A stretch of 64,000 nt of DNA, from NCBI RefSeq assembly GCF_943734655.1, contig NC_071355.1:242939183-243003182 (forward strand), written 5' to 3'. The translations under genes and the position numbers were made by a program. Source of the stretch: Sabethes cyaneus (taxonomy: Eukaryota > Arthropoda > Insecta > Diptera > Culicidae). This document shows positions 59,943 to 64,000 of the stretch, piece by piece. Position 1 is the first letter of the stretch; every line of letters starts with the position of its first letter. The notes under the pieces were generated by a model. The model was not told where the DNA came from. It ran no database searches and saw only the letters and a list, made by a program, of their open reading frames with translations.

Positions 59943-60895
59943 AAAAAATATTTAGCTTTCAAAAAATATGAAAAACTAGCTCACCATCGTTGGCGACAAT
60001 TTAGAAAACAAAACATTTTCAACGTTATATAAAAAAATTGTTTCAACCCAATATTATTCTACAATATTCATAGAAGTATCTTACGGTTGCTGTCAGTATC
60101 ATTAAGACCGGAACGATTCGGTGATTCAAACTTCTTAATTTTCTTCAAGTCTTTAGACTAAAATGATGATTTTTGTGATTACCCTAATTCAGGAGCAGGC
60201 ACTCCTAATTTAATTTCCATTTTTCCCATTTTAATTTCCAATAGGACTATTTTTCACGAAATTGTTGTATTAAAACAAAAAAATTAAAAGCATGTATGTA
60301 TATAAAATAAAAAATTAATACCATTACATAAATTTTCATCGGAAAACTTTTGCGTACAAATGAAAACCATTTGTAAACAATGCCATAAACATAAAAACTG
60401 TCAAATACACATGCATAATGAGAAGTAATGCGATTTTTTAGGCTATTTCAGTTCTTGTACAAGCTTAGGACAATCGTTGCTTTATTGTCCAATGATTATA
60501 CAGTCAAATTTTAATACTTTAAAAACTGTAAGTAATTTTTTAGTTTGCTTGAAAATGTTGACAAATAGTGCATAGATGAATATCATTAGCTGTGTACAGC
60601 ATGATATGGCAATATAATTATTTTAAACGTTAATTAGTGAGACATGTTTCTTATCTGAAATGCTAACAAAATTGAGGGTTATAGCCCATATTGTATATGA
60701 CAATGTTTAACTTGAATTTTTGTTATTAAATCTTGCCTTATGTAACGCTATTGTTACAAGAAATGATCCACAACTGATCAAAGTGAGTAATTCGTGCACT
60801 TTGATAGGGTTTAAGCGTATATGTATTCTAGAATTAGCGTTATATTGGACGCTGTCCAATCATTGAAATCGTTCAATGATAGGCAAAATACCCTA

Positions 60896-63800
60896 TTTTC
60901 AGGGCGAGATCTTTTCCCATCTTTCACAAAAATTTCACTCGTTTTATTTGTCTCCAAATCTACGGAGCTCAACCGCTTTCATCAATCCTGTCCAACTTTC
61001 TTTAATCGCTTAAACTCCGTTAATTTTCGCTCCGATCAAAGTCACTCCGCCTTAGTTGCAATCGGTCGGTCGGTCGAAGGCACGAGTTGATGTAGCCACG
61101 AAAAACGAGACGGTATCCAGCGGTGCTTGCTCTAAATGTAATAAATTTAAATTTTTCATTTCACCCTGTTCAGTTTGGGTAGTTTGAGCTGGAGGTGAGG
61201 TAAAGCGACGGGATCGGTCGCAATCGCACGCCTCCGCCCTTCCCTTCGTTTATTCGCTGCTGCTGCCGCCGCTGCTGTACGGGAGTTCGGGAGCTACAAA
61301 CGGTGGTGCAGATCTCGCACGAACAGGCGCTGAAAACCAGAAGGCACCTAACAAACAGCCTACCACCGGTGCCTGTTCTGCCTAAGGAAAGGTACGAAAT
61401 GTCATCTTTTATCTTTTGCGAGCGTGATTTGATACCGCGGGGAAGAAACAACAACTACATGTTTTTTACACGTGGCGAACAACGCCGGGCTGAAAATCCA
61501 TAACGATATGCAACGTGACAGGAGTGAGAAATCAGGGGGCTCGCAGCAGTACCGTCGGATTTACACTGCACGGTTGGATCGGGAACGGTACGGTAACAGG
61601 GAACCATGTGCGTGCGTGATGGGCAGGCAGGCTCCACTCGGCGCGGCGGCCCGGTCAGTGTGTGTTATCACTGCACCGCAACGGAACGGAACGTCGAGTG
61701 AGCGGTACGTGTTTTAATTTATTAATCTCACCGAAAGTGAAGTTTCGTGTAGTCCAACATACACCGTAGTGCGAAGTGGTTACAGTCTGTATCGTAATAA
61801 ATTAATTGAAATGGATATGATCGAATGCTGGGCGGGTGCTGTTCCGAGATAGCGTTAAAAAGTTGTACGTTTTATCGCAAGGTTTCGGGAGCTATCAAAT
61901 TTGGCATAAAAAATGCGATTTTTTTTTCTTCGAACCAATGCAACAGACACCGTTGTGCGTGTGAGAAATTCTTGTGGAAAACATTTTCAATTTTTGTTCA
62001 AAACGCTCCTGATTTAAGAACCGTTGATTGAAATTGGATATTCGCATGACACACATATAACTTGAATACATATATTCATAAATCAATTAATTACTGCTTG
62101 AATATTTCATCTTTGAAGAACAAGCTGCAGAATGAGCATGCTCTAGAGCATGGTTAATCATTGAGAACAGGACAAATCGATTCTCTGCTCGGACAGCATT
62201 CGAATGCGGTCAGCGAAAAGTCAATTAAACAGCAATGAAGCAATGCTCATACCAACCAATTAAGTTAATTGCGAACCCGTGAGCATACGTAATCGGACTT
62301 TGAACTGTACAACATACGACATCATAATTACTCGAATTCCTTCAATGATCTCGTCGTTCCTAACCATTTTAGCCTCTAATTCGCTTCACAATTATTTACA
62401 TTAATTAAGGTTACCAAACGAATTAAGTTATGATAAATCTCGCTCTTATCAAGAAGTCAAAAAGTTCCCTCATTTTTATCAAGTTATTTTCAAAACTTCC
62501 AACAAACGAACTTTGCGTTTCATCGGCCAATTTCTATCGCTGCCTTTGGTGGCATAATTTTCCGTAGGAAAGTGAGGCATTCCCTTCGGTTCCATTGGAT
62601 TTTCGCACGATATTACCCCACCGCACCGACGAGGGCCGGTAGTTTACCAAGTTGAACGGTACAAGCAAAAAAAATTCCTTCCGAAAATTTAATATTTCGA
62701 AAAACGTAAATTTATTCACTTTGCTCCGGGGGGCGAGTGCTGCTGGTTTTTAATTTATTCTGCCAGTCACCACAGCGCGGCTTAGTTATCAACCGGCTCG
62801 CTCGCCCGCTCTAGTCGGTGTCCCGTCCGTCGCGTCGGCGGGACGGGAGGAAATCCTCGACGACCGAAGTTAACCCACTTTACGCCGCTCTACGTAGGTA
62901 CGGAGAGCGCAATCTGCTCTGGTGTGGTGGGCGCGCGTAGGACCTACCCGACACCACCGGCACTGCCAGCCACCACCACCGGCAGCCGAAACCGAAACCG
63001 GTACGATTTTTCGTTCCTCGGCCTGGTTGGTTGTTAATGAAAAGTGCTTTAAGGAGATTTAGGGACACAATCAAATTAAGGAGCGTGAAGGCGGAACTCA
63101 TCCACCACGACCACCACACGTTCCGTTCTGTTCCCCTGCATTCCCCCCTTCCAGTGGGAGTTCCCAACGCTGGATTTTTACACGGTTTTTGCATTTCGTA
63201 GCTTCGGGCTACGGCTATGGATGTCAACTGGCAAACTTGACTGTTCGGGGTGCACTCCAGGAGATGATTTCACGACCAATGCCAATGCCTGTTGTTGGCT
63301 GGTGAATTTACTGCTGCCATGTGATATGTGGCAGAGCCTAGAATTAATCTAGAAAATATCCTCTGCTATGCTTACCGACCATCCGAAAAGGGTAGATTGT
63401 GATTGCGTTGATAAACTTCGCTTTGCTTGCTACGAATTTCCTCGTGTAATTGTGTGGTGCCATATAAGTAAGAGATAAACTAATTCGGAAGTCTGTATTT
63501 ACAAATGATAGGCGAAATCTTCTTACCATACCAGATGTGTATATCTGTACAATAATCTACTTTAATAGGATAATGCAGTATATTTTTACTTTCCGTTTCG
63601 TTCCCTCCGAACGTGATCGGTTCTGTTTGCTTCATCTTTTTCTGAACTGCAAACGTACTTGCAGTTATTGCATGAAACTAATTGTGAAGCATGGATATTC
63701 CGTCAAACTTTTTTTCATATAAGACATCAGTTTTGAATACATTCTTGTAGTATGTGGTTACAATCGGGCGAAACATAGGGTTAGGCCCTCACTTCTTTAT

Positions 63801-64000
63801 AACTATTCACTTTCAATACATCAAATTGGCCTAGGTTTATCGCGGTCCTAAGAAACCTTGTTTGGATGAAGAGCAGTGATGCCAGATCTACGGATTTAGG
63901 ATTTTTTTATGGACCTACGGATCTAGTGCTCGTATCTACGGACTGCCATAAGCTTCACGGAAATGGTTAAAATGTATTTCAGTTACAAAACTCTTGTTCT
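60896..64000. other. Unique block, GC-richer at 61.2-61.8 and 62.7-63.3 kb
   Basis: The open frames (for example 61472-61717 plus and 62880-63227 minus) have no domain and overlap frames on the other strand. A GC-rich inverted repeat, TCCCGTCC...GGGACGGGA, lies near 62820-62848. The block may flank or contain non-coding exons of a gene outside the window, but nothing here proves it. Confidence 0.35.

Overview
The window reads as a repeat-rich, gene-poor stretch of an insect nuclear genome, most likely a mosquito (Culicidae). The basis is the set of dispersed families: Jockey/CR1-like and RTE-like reverse transcriptase remnants, tRNA-derived SINEs, an AT-rich family with embedded (CA)n that ends in a TATAGTATAACAAAGGT hairpin, and many short elements with TA target duplications. 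The species assignment is inference. I find no intact host protein-coding gene. Most long open frames are artefacts of simple repeats.

Layout. 1-7.6 kb: AT-rich DNA with a degenerate TTCGGTACGACCAT satellite, broken by a CR1-like retrotransposon (itself carrying a 125-bp MITE), a SINE and several foldback elements. 7.6-11.2 kb: mostly unique. 11.3-15.7 kb: an island of unrelated arrays that all have a 7-bp period (CATTTTT, GACTTGG, TTTTCAA, TTTTCTG). 15.9-25 kb: largely unique and partly GC-rich, with one CA-repeat element, a 1-kb purine-rich block and a tRNA-like sequence. 25.3-29.8 kb: a SINE, then an A-rich array interrupted by a 2.75-kb element that holds a long (ATAC)n. 29.8-35 kb: unique sequence and two TA-flanked elements. 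35.4-37.2 and 42.5-43.2 kb: two 14-bp satellites of one type, the first split by a 677-bp hAT-like element. 43.4-45.4 kb: an RTE remnant split by a MULE/Mutator-like element. 46.7-49.0 kb: a Transib-like (RAG1-related) element. 51.6-57 kb: nested pogo/Tigger-like MITEs, RNase H, CR1 and RTE remnants. 57.1-60.9 kb: a TA-flanked element carrying a second CA-repeat element. 60.9-64 kb: unique, GC-richer.

The genes do not form a pathway. What can be reconstructed is an order of insertion. In several cases the target duplication can be read at the base level, and removing the insertion closes a reverse transcriptase frame. The strongest single item is the Transib-like element, whose ends carry CACAGTG, identical to the V(D)J recombination signal heptamer, flanked by 5-bp CGGTG duplications and enclosing a decayed transposase.
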